Origin: Labilibaculum antarcticum
GTDB lineage: Bacteria; Bacteroidota; Bacteroidia; Bacteroidales; Marinifilaceae
Direction of reading: 5' to 3'
Assembly: GCF_002356295.1 (NCBI RefSeq)
Contig: NZ_AP018042.1
Location: 3,504,361-3,568,360, forward strand
Length of the DNA: 64,000 nucleotides
Position 1 is the first letter of the stretch; each line of letters starts with the position of its first letter. This document shows, piece by piece, positions 9,897 through 18,950 of this stretch. The translations under genes and the position numbers were made by a program. The notes below the pieces were generated by a model. That model was not told where the DNA came from. It searched no databases and saw only the letters and a program-made list of their open reading frames with translations.

Positions 9897-11501
9897 CTAA
9901 TTTTTCTCTTTTATTCTTCTGTTTGCTAGTTCCAGAGTTATTTCGTTCATCTTAGTTTGATTCAAAGGATATATTGTCATGAAAATTGCACCTAAAATGG
10001 CAATGATTGCCGGCACCCAGCTCATCAACATTGTTATACCTGGAATTGCTCCCTGAATGGCTGAATAATCTTGTCCGTTGTAGTGAAAAGCAGCTAAAAC
10101 AAAACCAATTATTGCGCCAGCAACACCACCACCGAATTTGGTGGCAAATGAACCTGCCGAATAGATTAGCCCTGTAGCTCTTCTGCCATTTTTGAATTCA
10201 GAATAATCTGCAGCATCTCCAAGCATGGCAAAGAATAAGGTTGGGAATATCGCAGCGGCAAATTCGGAGACTATACCCAAAATAAAGATTGCACTGATAT
10301 CGTTTGGACCACAAAATATAATGGATGCATTCACTACACCTGAAAATAGTAGTGCATAGATGAATAATTTCTTTTTTCCTAGTTTTTTACTCAGTGGAGC
10401 AGTAATCATTGCGCCGGCAATAGAAGCAAACATGAGTGCTACCATAAAAGAAGCAGCCAAAATCTGATTGTGTAAATAATGAGTAAAGTAAATTACAACG
10501 ATTCCTTGTTTAATTGAATTGTAGATGCTGAATAACAATCCGATTGTTAATAGGACTACCCAAGGTTTGTTGCGGATTAAATCTTTTAAATCTCTCCGAA
10601 GATCGCTTTCCTGTTCTTTGGGTGGTTGCACTCTTTCTTTCGTAGTCCAGAAAGTGATAAACATGAAAAGGACTAAAAAGGCCGACATCACATAAATGGA
10701 ATAACTATAACCGCTTTTCTGATCGATAATAACAATTTTATCTTTGTTTAGATTTTCTTCTCCTGAAACAATAAATGAATACGTTTTGTTGGCTTCCATA
10801 GAGAAACTCTTTCCTGTTGTAGGAGTATCTGAATCTGTGTGGTTATCTTCCCAAATAAAGTTCGCAATGCCATCTTTTGTTTTAATATTTACATTTTCCA
10901 CATCGGAAGGAGCGGAGACAGTCACTTGAAATTTATCCGTAGATAACTCGTTTACGCTGATTGTTGGATTGATATTTCCGAAATGTGCAACTAAAAACAG
11001 CAAGGCTCCTTGCACAAGCATTCCACCTGCAAAAGCACCTACCATTCTGTACGATCCGATACTTGTTCTTTCTTTATCATCACCAGTCATAACAGCCATT
11101 AGTGCTCCGTAAGGAATATTGTTGGCCGTATAAATTAATGTGAATAGGATATAAGTGGTGTAGGCATATATGATTTTGCCCGTAGGACCTAGATTTGGAG
11201 CTGTGAAAAGTAAGGATAGAATTACACCAAGAGGAATGGCGGTAAATAATATCCAAGGTCGAAATTTGCCATACTTGGTATTTGTTCTATCTCCGGCAAC
11301 TCCCATTAATACATCACTAATTCCATCCGAAAAACGTGCAACTAACATTAGTAAACCAACCGCAGCAGGATTTATACCAAAAACATCAGTGTAGAATATG
11401 AATAAAAAAGTAGCAACACCTCTCCATGCTATATTCGCCGCGCCATCACCAAGAGCGTAACCTAGTTTTTCTTTAAGAGATATTTTAGTTGAATTTGACA
11501 T
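9897..11501 (-). CDS. GPH-family (MelB-like) sugar:cation symporter with a large periplasmic insert
   Basis: A 534-residue inner-membrane carrier of the glycoside-pentoside-hexuronide family. Family features are YALGDGAANIAW at the start, ARFSDGISDVLMG in helix 2, and GDAADYSEFKNGRRATGLIYS in the second half. About 90 residues (175-265) between predicted helices 5 and 6 form a hydrophilic stretch rich in beta-prone residues that normal members of ~450-480 residues lack. Topology places it on the periplasmic side. The gene begins 9 bases after the regulator gene and precedes the cellobiose phosphorylase, so the likely cargo is cellobiose or short beta-glucosides. Confidence 0.9.
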   Translation of the reverse strand: MSNSTKISLKEKLGYALGDGAANIAWRGVATFLFIFYTDVFGINPAAVGLLMLVARFSDGISDVLMGVAGDRTNTKYGKFRPWILFTAIPLGVILSLLFTAPNLGPTGKIIYAYTTYILFTLIYTANNIPYGALMAVMTGDDKERTSIGSYRMVGAFAGGMLVQGALLFLVAHFGNINPTISVNELSTDKFQVTVSAPSDVENVNIKTKDGIANFIWEDNHTDSDTPTTGKSFSMEANKTYSFIVSGEENLNKDKIVIIDQKSGYSYSIYVMSAFLVLFMFITFWTTKERVQPPKEQESDLRRDLKDLIRNKPWVVLLTIGLLFSIYNSIKQGIVVIYFTHYLHNQILAASFMVALMFASIAGAMITAPLSKKLGKKKLFIYALLFSGVVNASIIFCGPNDISAIFILGIVSEFAAAIFPTLFFAMLGDAADYSEFKNGRRATGLIYSAGSFATKFGGGVAGAIIGFVLAAFHYNGQDYSAIQGAIPGITMLMSWVPAIIAILGAIFMTIYPLNQTKMNEITLELANRRIKEKN

Positions 11502-11510
11502 TTTTATTTT

Positions 11511-12260
11511 TTAGACGGTAAAATCAAATAATTCCTTTTTTGTTTTCTCATAAACTTCTCTGCTGAATACATAAAGGCGTGCTGGTTTGTGAGCAACTCC
11601 TGTTTGTTTTTCATCCGTAGGAATTAGGTATTTCATGCGAGCAATTTTTTTTCTGAAATTTCTTTTGTCCAATTCTGTACCCATTATAACTTCGTAAATG
11701 TTCTGCATCTGAGTCAAGCTAAATCTTTCTGGAAGTAATTCGAAACCAATTGGTTCGTGTTTTATTTTATTTCGCAAGGCGATTAAAGCTTCGTTAAGAA
11801 TCTGATTGTGATCGAAGGCCAATTCTCCAACTTCGGATACAGGAACCCATTTTACATTTCGACCTTTCCACTCCAGAGTGATACTTTGAGTAGCGATAAG
11901 TGAAAAATAGCCGATTGACACGATTCTTTTGTCGGGATCTCTGCCATCATGAAGTAGCCATTTTCTGTCGTTCTCTTTTTTTAATCGATCGGGGTGAGCA
12001 AATGTTTTGAATTGATCTAGAAATACATTTTTTAATCCTGTGAGGTCGAATAAAACACGATAGGCCGCTTCTTCAATTGTTTCATCTTCGTAGATGTGAT
12101 TCCCAGTTAAGGTCATATCTGTGATTTCTGAATCTCCAGTAATATCACTAGTAAGTGTTCTATCTACAAGTAGGACTTGGAGTTCTTGTCCATTGTATCC
12201 AAATATCACGCAATCGACAGATATGTAATTGTTAATGGGGCTGTTTGTCATTTTATTCAA
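11511..12260 (-). CDS. NrtR-type transcriptional regulator (Nudix-like sensor plus winged helix)
   Basis: A 249-residue regulator with an N-terminal Nudix-fold domain (about 1-150) and a C-terminal winged-helix domain (about 160-245) containing FSLTQMQNIYEVIMG and NFRKKIARMKYLIPT, typical of the NrtR group. The Nudix box (residues about 53-76) reads GNHIYEDETIEEAAYRVLFD, where the metal-binding REXXEE glutamates are replaced by Val, Phe and Asp. It is therefore probably a ligand sensor, not a hydrolase. In Bacteroidota, related regulators (for example AraR) respond to sugars. As first gene of the locus it likely controls the transporter and phosphorylase. ATG codons at 12260 and 12251 are both usable. 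Confidence 0.85.
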   Translation of the reverse strand: MNKMTNSPINNYISVDCVIFGYNGQELQVLLVDRTLTSDITGDSEITDMTLTGNHIYEDETIEEAAYRVLFDLTGLKNVFLDQFKTFAHPDRLKKENDRKWLLHDGRDPDKRIVSIGYFSLIATQSITLEWKGRNVKWVPVSEVGELAFDHNQILNEALIALRNKIKHEPIGFELLPERFSLTQMQNIYEVIMGTELDKRNFRKKIARMKYLIPTDEKQTGVAHKPARLYVFSREVYEKTKKELFDFTV

Positions 12261-12287
12261 TGAGGTTGAGATCGTATTTTATAGCCG

Positions 12288-12306
12288 TAGTGTGAAAACG
12301 ACACTA
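12288..12306. promoter_or_regulatory. Possible operator upstream of the regulator gene
   Basis: TAGTGT and ACACTA form a perfect 6-bp inverted repeat with a 7-bp spacer, centred about 37 bases before the regulator start. Position and size suit an autoregulatory site. I found no second clear copy in front of the other genes of the locus, so this is a weak proposal. Confidence 0.3.
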
Positions 12307-12816
12307 ACTAAGCATGGCGCTAATGTAAACTCTTTTTTAGAAAAATCAAAAAATGATTTGTGCCTTTATCGAAAACGTGTGCGGTACAGGTTGTATAAAG
12401 TACACTAAGGGTGCTTGATTTACCTGCCTTTTAGGATGAAAATGCAAATTTTAGGAAGAGGCTTATTTAGAGTTGATTTAAATAATGAATATTGGTGATT
12501 TGATGTTTTTAGTGTTAACAGCGAAGTTTATCAAATGCTTAGTTGGGTGTGTTATTGAGAGAGAGTAGATGGGCAAAAAAAAATGGAAAATCCGGTTGGA
12601 AATTTTCAATTTCATTATAATGTGGTTTAGAATTTAGTGTTTGTTTATATAGAAAAGTACTAAGGCAATTATTAAGAAATACTGCAACTTGATTGCTGAA
12701 TAAAAGAAAAGCTACTTGGAAAAATAGAAATAGGTGAAGGGGAAGTGTTCTGTTTTTCGGTTAAATAGTTCTGTTTATTCGATTCGACTTATTAATCGTA
12801 TCGTGATTAAAATATA
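12307..12816. other. Non-coding stretch upstream of the beta-glucan locus
   Basis: Apart from the operator candidate before it and the terminator after it, I see no convincing ORF or RNA gene here. The stretch is AT-rich and must hold the promoter for the minus-strand locus, but no clear TAnnTTTG box was found on the minus strand. Confidence 0.5.
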
Positions 12817-12840
12817 AAAGGCTACCTATGGGTAGTCTTT
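12817..12840 (-). terminator. Terminator of the TPR/LuxR-type regulator gene
   Basis: AAAGGCTACC and GGTAGTCTTT pair (one G-U) around the loop TATG. It lies 21 bases after the stop of the regulator gene at 12862 and is followed by a T-rich stretch on the minus strand. Confidence 0.7.
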
Positions 12841-12861
12841 GTTGTTTTAATACGAATTTAC

Positions 12862-14493
12862 CTATTCATGCATCCCAATACCTTGCAAAAAGTCGACCAA
12901 TACAACATCTCTTTCTAAAGTCATCTTCTTGCGTAAGCGACTGCGGGTAGTATTGATACCTTCAACACCAATACCCATAATCTGTGCCATATCCTTACTC
13001 GAAAATCCCAATTTAATAAATGCACATATCTTTAAATCGGTTGAGGTCAACTTCGGATATTTCCCGAGAAGGGTAGAGAAGAACTCATTATTTACCGCTG
13101 TGAAGTGTGTTTCAAATTCTTTCCACTTTTTGGACTTGTCAGAGTTTAACGATTTTATAATTTGCTTAATAATTACAATGTTTTCTTTTTTCACATCTAA
13201 ATTTTCGAGCTTCTTTTTAATTTCCTCCTGTTGAGTATCTCTTTCAATCAATTGAAGGGCAGATGAGAGAAGTTCCTTGTTTTTGATTTCCAATACCTCA
13301 GCTTGCTTTTGTTTTAAGAATTTCTGTTTCATTTGGAACTGGTGTGCCCTTCTTCTATAGTAATACCAAATTCCACTTGCTGATAAAATTAGAAGAACAA
13401 TTGCGCCTATTAATTTAAATAGCCAAAATTGTTTTTCATGTTCCAGTATTGCCAGTTTTTGGGTTTTGATTTCCTCTCGGCTCTGCCTTAATTGTGCTTC
13501 GTATTCATCCTTAATTTCAAAAAGTTTTTTGTTCTGAGCGCTAATACTGCTAAATACATTATCACTTATAGCCTTTGTCTCTAAAATATATTGATAGGCC
13601 TTTTTTGTGTCTCCTTTTAGTGCATACAAGTCTGAAATATTCTCCAAAATATCAACTTGGTTCGATATGTGTGCACTGAAATTGTTTATTGCATATACAG
13701 CCTTTTTAAAATAGTAAATAGCAGAATCCGGTTTTTTGGTTTTTTGATAATATCGTCCGTAATATTCATATAAAATGCAATGAATACCTTCTTCTTGGTC
13801 TTTGTATTTCTGATCTACTTCCTGAAGAAGTGAAAAAGCTTCATCGAATCGATACATGATAATATACAACTGGGCCAATTGTAATTTTGTATAGTCAACC
13901 TTATGCCGTTCAATTCCTTCTGTTTTATAAAGATCAAGACTCTTTAAAACCAATTCTTCCGCTTTCAAATAATCTTTTGACGTTTCTGTTTGAATCCATG
14001 CATCCAACGAATAAAGCTTTGCTTTCAGATCGGTTTTAAGTATTTCATCATGAATCTGTTCATTTACAATTGTGAACGCTTTTTTACGAGTGCTTTTTGC
14101 CTTATCATACTGCTCATAAATCATATAAAGCGTAATCATTTTTTGTAGTAATTCCACATGTTGCTTTGCATACTTTGGAGATTGAACAAATGGGAGTAAG
14201 GACCAGGAAATGTCATAGGCTTGTTGGTACTTGGCTAATCCCGAAGTAATACTAAGTTGTTCATGCTTTATCTCAATTATTTTTGCAGTATCATTTACTT
14301 TCATGAATAAATCAAGGCTTTTGCCATAATAAGATAAAGCTTTTTTAGGATGCAAATATCTTGAATCCTTGGCCTGATTTAATAAATTTTCAGCTTCGGA
14401 AGATTGACTTTTCTGAGCGAATGTTGATAAACAAAACAAACTCAGTACAATCAATAGTAGCGTGTGCTTATTTTGTGTGTGTGTAATATGCAT
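12862..14493 (-). CDS. Membrane-anchored TPR regulator with LuxR-type HTH
   Basis: A 543-residue protein starting at MHITHTQNK; the in-frame codons further upstream give an unlikely leader. Order: signal peptide, about 300 residues of tetratricopeptide-type helical repeats in the periplasm, one membrane helix (FWLFKLIGAIVLLILSASG, about 350-372), a cytoplasmic coiled coil, and a C-terminal helix-turn-helix (about 470-530) with LTSTDLKICAFIKLGFSSKDMAQIMG. Such one-piece transmembrane regulators are common in Bacteroidota; no His or receiver domain is present. It is divergent from the GH3 gene, 178 bases away, and may control that GH3-sulfatase pair, which is inference. Confidence 0.82.
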   Translation of the reverse strand: MHITHTQNKHTLLLIVLSLFCLSTFAQKSQSSEAENLLNQAKDSRYLHPKKALSYYGKSLDLFMKVNDTAKIIEIKHEQLSITSGLAKYQQAYDISWSLLPFVQSPKYAKQHVELLQKMITLYMIYEQYDKAKSTRKKAFTIVNEQIHDEILKTDLKAKLYSLDAWIQTETSKDYLKAEELVLKSLDLYKTEGIERHKVDYTKLQLAQLYIIMYRFDEAFSLLQEVDQKYKDQEEGIHCILYEYYGRYYQKTKKPDSAIYYFKKAVYAINNFSAHISNQVDILENISDLYALKGDTKKAYQYILETKAISDNVFSSISAQNKKLFEIKDEYEAQLRQSREEIKTQKLAILEHEKQFWLFKLIGAIVLLILSASGIWYYYRRRAHQFQMKQKFLKQKQAEVLEIKNKELLSSALQLIERDTQQEEIKKKLENLDVKKENIVIIKQIIKSLNSDKSKKWKEFETHFTAVNNEFFSTLLGKYPKLTSTDLKICAFIKLGFSSKDMAQIMGIGVEGINTTRSRLRKKMTLERDVVLVDFLQGIGMHE

Positions 14494-14670
14494 AAAATGG
14501 TAAATGGTTATCAATGAGTGGCTAAATATACACAATGTTGTTAGTTGCTTATATGTTTTTCTTCATTTATTTAATCTTGCTATGCTTAAGCTAATAGGCA
14601 TTGTTTTGAGTTGTGTGGTAAGAGTTCGACCTTTAAAGGAATTTAAAATCTCAAAAGAATATTTAGAAAT

Positions 14671-17043
14671 ATGCGAATCAATAACAAACTCAATCTGGCA
14701 GTTTTAATCTTCTCTTTTCTGCTATCAAGTTGTGGACCTAAAAAAGAAGTAAACAAGACAGTTCCTTTTTCTACTCCCGATCTTGATGCCAAAGTTGAAA
14801 AAGTCATGTCAAACATGACTTTAGCGGAGAAGTTAGTTCAGATTGAAGGAATCCGGCCAATGGAAATTATGGAAGATGGGAAGATTTCTTTGGAGAAGTG
14901 CCGACAAGTAATTCCTGATGGGATCGGACATTTCTGTCAGTTTTCGTCATCCTTAACCATGAGCTCAAATGAACTACGGGATTTTGTTCGCTCGGTTCAG
15001 AATTATTTACTAACGGAAACCAGAACAGGTATTCCTGCTATATTTCATGAAGAAGCCATTACTGGATTTGCAACACAAGGAGCAACTACCTTTCCGCAAC
15101 AAATCGGAATGGGATGTTCCTGGAATCCGGAACAAATAGAGAAAAACTCGATTACCACAAGAAACAATATGCGGGCAGCAGGTGCTACTTTCGCTCTTTC
15201 ACCAATGTTAGATTTGAGTCGAACAGCGCACTGGGAACGTATTGAAGAAAGTTATGGAGAAGATGCTTACCTCACTTCCCGTTTGGGTCTTGCTTTTGTA
15301 AAAGGTTTGCAAGGTGATGACTTTAGAACTGGAGTTGCTGCAACCACCAAGCATTTTGCTGGTTACGGAACGCAAAACGATAATCCAAAAGAGTTGTATG
15401 AAGAATACATCATGCCTCACGAAGCACTATATAAAGTAGGTGGAGTTAAAAGTGTTATGCCTTCATACGGAAAATACAAAGGCACTGCGGTTGCCATCAG
15501 TCAAGAAATGCTTACCGATATACTTAGAAATCAGCTAAAATTCGATGGTTTGGTGGTTAGCGATTATGGCGCAATTAATTTAGTTTACAAAGGTCACAAG
15601 CAAGCAGAATCATCTAAAGAAGCTGCGGTGAAAGCATTAAAAGCAGGTATGGATATTGAATTGGCCAAACCAATTGCTTTTCCTTTTTTACCAGAAGCAA
15701 TTGAAGAAGGTTTGATTTCTATGGATGTAATTGATGCTGCTGTGAAGCGATCTCTAATCATGAAAGCTAAACTTGGGTTGTTGGATGAAAAACCTGAAAT
15801 AGGCAAGGATGGGGAGTTGGATTTTGATCCTCCGGCAAACCGTAAAATGGCTTATGAATCTGCTTGTCAGTCAATTGTACTTTTAAAGAACAATGGAGTA
15901 TTGCCATTGAAAAGTAATGTGAAGAAAATTGCATTGGTAGGCCCTAATGCGGCAACAGTGCAAAATTTATTAGGTGACTATACTTATCAATCTATGATCT
16001 CGTTTTGGTGGAGTACTCCTTTCGATCCGAACGATCCTAAATTAATAAGCCTTAAAGCGGGATTGGAGAATAGAATTGGTGATAAGGCTACTATTCAGCA
16101 TGAGCGTGGATGTGATTGGAGCACGCCTTTGGAAGCTGTTGTAAAAACAGATGGTTTGGGCGATGACCGATTAGGTAAGATAAAAATGCTTGCTATTAAG
16201 GGCTTGCCTCAGCCTGATTTACAAAATGCTCTGAAAATTTCAGCGGAAAGCGATGTGATTATTGCTGCTGTTGGTGAAAACCTGTATTTATGCGGAGAAG
16301 GTCGTGAGCGAAAAGGCATAAGATTACCAGGAGAGCAGGAAGCATTTGTTGAACAGCTAATTGCTACAGGAAAGCCTGTTATTTTGGTGATGTTTGGAGG
16401 AAGACAGCAACTTGTAAATAAATTTGAGGGGAAATGTGCTGCTATTTTGCAAGCTTGGTTTCCCGGTGAAGAAGGTGGTAACGCTATTGCAGATATCATC
16501 GTTGGTAATGTAAATCCATCAGCAAAACTGTGTGTTACTTACCCTAAATCAGGTGAGAAACAAGAGATCAATTACAAAAATGCTTACGATGCAAATAACT
16601 TACCTCAATATCCATTTGGTTATGGTTTGTCGTACACCACGTATGAGTATAGCGATATCGTTTCACAAGCTAATGCTGATATTACCGATGATAGAATAAA
16701 TATTTCCTGCAAGGTGAAAAATACAGGTGGAATGGACGGAACAGAAATCGTTCAGTTGTATGTGTCTCCAAAAGATGCTACTTCTACCATGAAACCAATT
16801 CAACTAAAAGGATTTCAGCGAGTGGAGCTAAAAGTAGGTGAAGAAAAACAAATCACATTTAAGTTTTCTCCGGAACAATTGGCTCAATACAAAAATAGCC
16901 AATGGATTGTTGAGGGTGGTAAATATGAATTCAAAATTGGTAGTTCTTGTACCGATATACAGCTATCAAAGGAGATTGAAATAAAAGGAAGTAATCGCAT
17001 TCTGGAAAATGGACGAAACGTGTTTTTCTCAATTAATGAGTAA
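14671..17043 (+). CDS. GH3 beta-glucosidase-like lipoprotein
   Basis: A 790-residue exported GH3 enzyme. The signal ends in LLSSC (Cys 21). The N-terminal TIM barrel shows KHFAGYG (228-234) and the nucleophile motif VVSDYG with Asp 298. The second domain holds CGEGRERKGIRLPGEQ, where the acid/base Glu is expected. A C-terminal fibronectin-III-like domain (about 680-780) ends the chain. GH3 enzymes remove terminal beta-linked glucose, xylose or other sugars. It is followed at once by a sulfatase gene, so the natural substrate may be a sulfated glycan, or the pair may serve different chain parts. Confidence 0.9.
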   Translation: MRINNKLNLAVLIFSFLLSSCGPKKEVNKTVPFSTPDLDAKVEKVMSNMTLAEKLVQIEGIRPMEIMEDGKISLEKCRQVIPDGIGHFCQFSSSLTMSSNELRDFVRSVQNYLLTETRTGIPAIFHEEAITGFATQGATTFPQQIGMGCSWNPEQIEKNSITTRNNMRAAGATFALSPMLDLSRTAHWERIEESYGEDAYLTSRLGLAFVKGLQGDDFRTGVAATTKHFAGYGTQNDNPKELYEEYIMPHEALYKVGGVKSVMPSYGKYKGTAVAISQEMLTDILRNQLKFDGLVVSDYGAINLVYKGHKQAESSKEAAVKALKAGMDIELAKPIAFPFLPEAIEEGLISMDVIDAAVKRSLIMKAKLGLLDEKPEIGKDGELDFDPPANRKMAYESACQSIVLLKNNGVLPLKSNVKKIALVGPNAATVQNLLGDYTYQSMISFWWSTPFDPNDPKLISLKAGLENRIGDKATIQHERGCDWSTPLEAVVKTDGLGDDRLGKIKMLAIKGLPQPDLQNALKISAESDVIIAAVGENLYLCGEGRERKGIRLPGEQEAFVEQLIATGKPVILVMFGGRQQLVNKFEGKCAAILQAWFPGEEGGNAIADIIVGNVNPSAKLCVTYPKSGEKQEINYKNAYDANNLPQYPFGYGLSYTTYEYSDIVSQANADITDDRINISCKVKNTGGMDGTEIVQLYVSPKDATSTMKPIQLKGFQRVELKVGEEKQITFKFSPEQLAQYKNSQWIVEGGKYEFKIGSSCTDIQLSKEIEIKGSNRILENGRNVFFSINE

Positions 17044-17074
17044 GAATATTTATCTTGACAGTAATATAATTACA

Positions 17075-18586
17075 ATGAAAAAAATAGTAAGAGTCTTTAT
17101 CGCAAGTGTTTTCGTATTGGTTGGATTTATAGTACAAACAATACAAGCTCAAAATCCGAATATCATTGTTATTCTCGCAGACGATATGGGCTATGGAGAT
17201 ATTCAAGCTTATAATCAAGAATCAAATATACCAACTCCCAACTTAAACACTTTGTGTGAGGAAGGGTTGGTATTTACTGATGCCCATACAAATTCGTCAG
17301 TTTGCACACCAACCAGGTATGGAGTATTAACTGGAAGATATGCTTGGCGAACAAGGCTTAAAAGAGGCGTTTTGTCGGGGTATTCAAATCATCTTATCGA
17401 TACTTCGAGAGCTACCATTGCTTCAGTTGTTAAACGTAAAGATTACAATACTGCAGTTATTGGGAAATGGCATTTAGGTGCTGATTTTGCCTGGAAGAAC
17501 GGGTCTTGTCCTAAAGAAGCAGATGGATTGCTTTATGTGGCGGAAAACAATGAAGTTGATTATAGTTTGCCGGTAAAGAACGGTCCAAATCAATTGGGTT
17601 TTGATTATTCATTTATTATTTCCGGATCATTGGATATGGGGCCGTATGTTTATTTGGAAAATGGTTTGGCTACAGCCATTCCTGATCATATGTTCCCGGC
17701 ATCCAATTTCCCGGCTTACCTAAGGAAAGGTGAAATAGCATCTGATTTTAAGCATCGCGAAGTATTGGATGAATTCACTCAAAAAGCAGTAAGCTATATT
17801 GATGAACAGGCAAAAACTAAAAAACCTTTTTTGCTTTATTTTGCATTGACTGGTCCGCATAAACCCGCCTTGCCTGCTAAACGTTTTATTGGAAAATCAG
17901 GACTTGAAGCATATGGCGATATGGTGGTACAGGTAGATTGGACAGTAGGTGAAATAAACCAGGCGCTAAAAAAGAATGGTATTGAGGAGAATACGCTAGT
18001 GATTTTCACCAGCGATAATGGCTCCTATATGTATAAAATAGGCGAAGATCAACCTGACTGTTTTGTTGACCAGATGGTTGAGGGGTATCATGCATCAAAT
18101 CATAGAGCAAATTATATTTGGAGGGGAACGAAAACGGATATCTACGAAGGCGGACATCGGGTTCCCTTTGTTGTAAAGTGGCCAGAAGTGGTTAAGGATG
18201 GAAATACATCAGACAAAACGATTTGTTTAACAGATATATTTGCTTCTATTGCCGAAATTACGAATGCGAATGTCTCATCAGAAATGGGGCCGGATAGTTA
18301 TAGTTTTGCAAAAGTATTATCTGGTAAGGAAGACATTAAACGGCCTTCTATTGTGCATCACTCTGTAAATGGTGTGTTTGCTGTGAGACAAGGGAAATGG
18401 AAAATGATTTTCTCCAATGGCTCGGGAGGAAGGGAAAAACCTTCAGGAAAACCTTTTGGAAAGCCTTACATGCTGTATGATATGGAAAATGATCCGCAGG
18501 AAGCTAGTAATGTAATCCGTGCAAATCCAGAAGTCGCAAAAAATATAGAGGAATATTTAAATCAGGTGATGATAGATCAAGACTAG
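17075..18586 (+). CDS. S1-family sulfatase (Cys-type), exported
   Basis: A 503-residue type I sulfatase with signal peptide (MKKIVRVFIASVFVLVGFIV). I chose the ATG at 17075 because it starts this signal; the earlier in-frame codon lies inside the GH3 gene. Metal-binding ILADDMGYGD is at 33-42. The formylglycine motif is CTPTR with Cys 77, followed by GVLTGRY, so maturation needs an anaerobic-type maturase that is not in the window. Later motifs GKWHLG and TSDNGS are also present. It lies 31 bases after GH3 and ends at a terminator. The sulfated substrate cannot be named from sequence. Confidence 0.92.
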   Translation: MKKIVRVFIASVFVLVGFIVQTIQAQNPNIIVILADDMGYGDIQAYNQESNIPTPNLNTLCEEGLVFTDAHTNSSVCTPTRYGVLTGRYAWRTRLKRGVLSGYSNHLIDTSRATIASVVKRKDYNTAVIGKWHLGADFAWKNGSCPKEADGLLYVAENNEVDYSLPVKNGPNQLGFDYSFIISGSLDMGPYVYLENGLATAIPDHMFPASNFPAYLRKGEIASDFKHREVLDEFTQKAVSYIDEQAKTKKPFLLYFALTGPHKPALPAKRFIGKSGLEAYGDMVVQVDWTVGEINQALKKNGIEENTLVIFTSDNGSYMYKIGEDQPDCFVDQMVEGYHASNHRANYIWRGTKTDIYEGGHRVPFVVKWPEVVKDGNTSDKTICLTDIFASIAEITNANVSSEMGPDSYSFAKVLSGKEDIKRPSIVHHSVNGVFAVRQGKWKMIFSNGSGGREKPSGKPFGKPYMLYDMENDPQEASNVIRANPEVAKNIEEYLNQVMIDQD

Positions 18587-18667
18587 GTGTTAAGTGATTT
18601 GATAACCTAGCAGTATAACAGACCTTTAGGTTCAATCGATTAATAACTAAAATTACAAAAAAACAAC

Positions 18668-18693
18668 AAAGGCTACCCATTTGGGCGGCCTTT
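18668..18693. terminator. Bidirectional terminator between convergent genes
   Basis: AAAGGCTACCC and GGGCGGCCTTT form a stem (one G-U, one mismatch) with a four-base loop, followed by GCTTTTTT on the plus strand. It separates the sulfatase gene from the convergent small gene at 18706. Confidence 0.8.
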
Positions 18694-18705
18694 GCTTTTT
18701 TGGTC

Positions 18706-18903
18706 TTATCTTCCTTTAGGAATTTCTTTTAAAATCTTTTCGTATTCTTTGAATTTATGTTTACGAATGGGTCTGATTTTCGGTTCTGTTGAGAAATGAA
18801 GCAATAAACAAGGTGAAATGTTTTTATATTTCTCTACGTATTCATAACCTACAAATTCACTGTTGCTAATCCGTTGTTTAATTGTGTTATGGTATGGATG
18901 CAT
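18706..18903 (-). CDS. Small protein of unknown function, 65 aa
   Basis: A charged protein (pattern MHPYHNTIKQRI ... LLLHFSTEPKIRPIRKHKF) with no signal peptide or membrane helix. It follows the esterase gene by 47 bases in the same direction and ends just before a strong terminator, so it looks like the last gene of the CheR-kinase operon. I do not recognise a named family. Regular composition and its placement support a real gene. Confidence 0.65.
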   Translation of the reverse strand: MHPYHNTIKQRISNSEFVGYEYVEKYKNISPCLLLHFSTEPKIRPIRKHKFKEYEKILKEIPKGR

Positions 18904-18950
18904 TATTTGGATTTAAAATTTTATTTTCTTTTTCAGAATTTCAATGTAAG

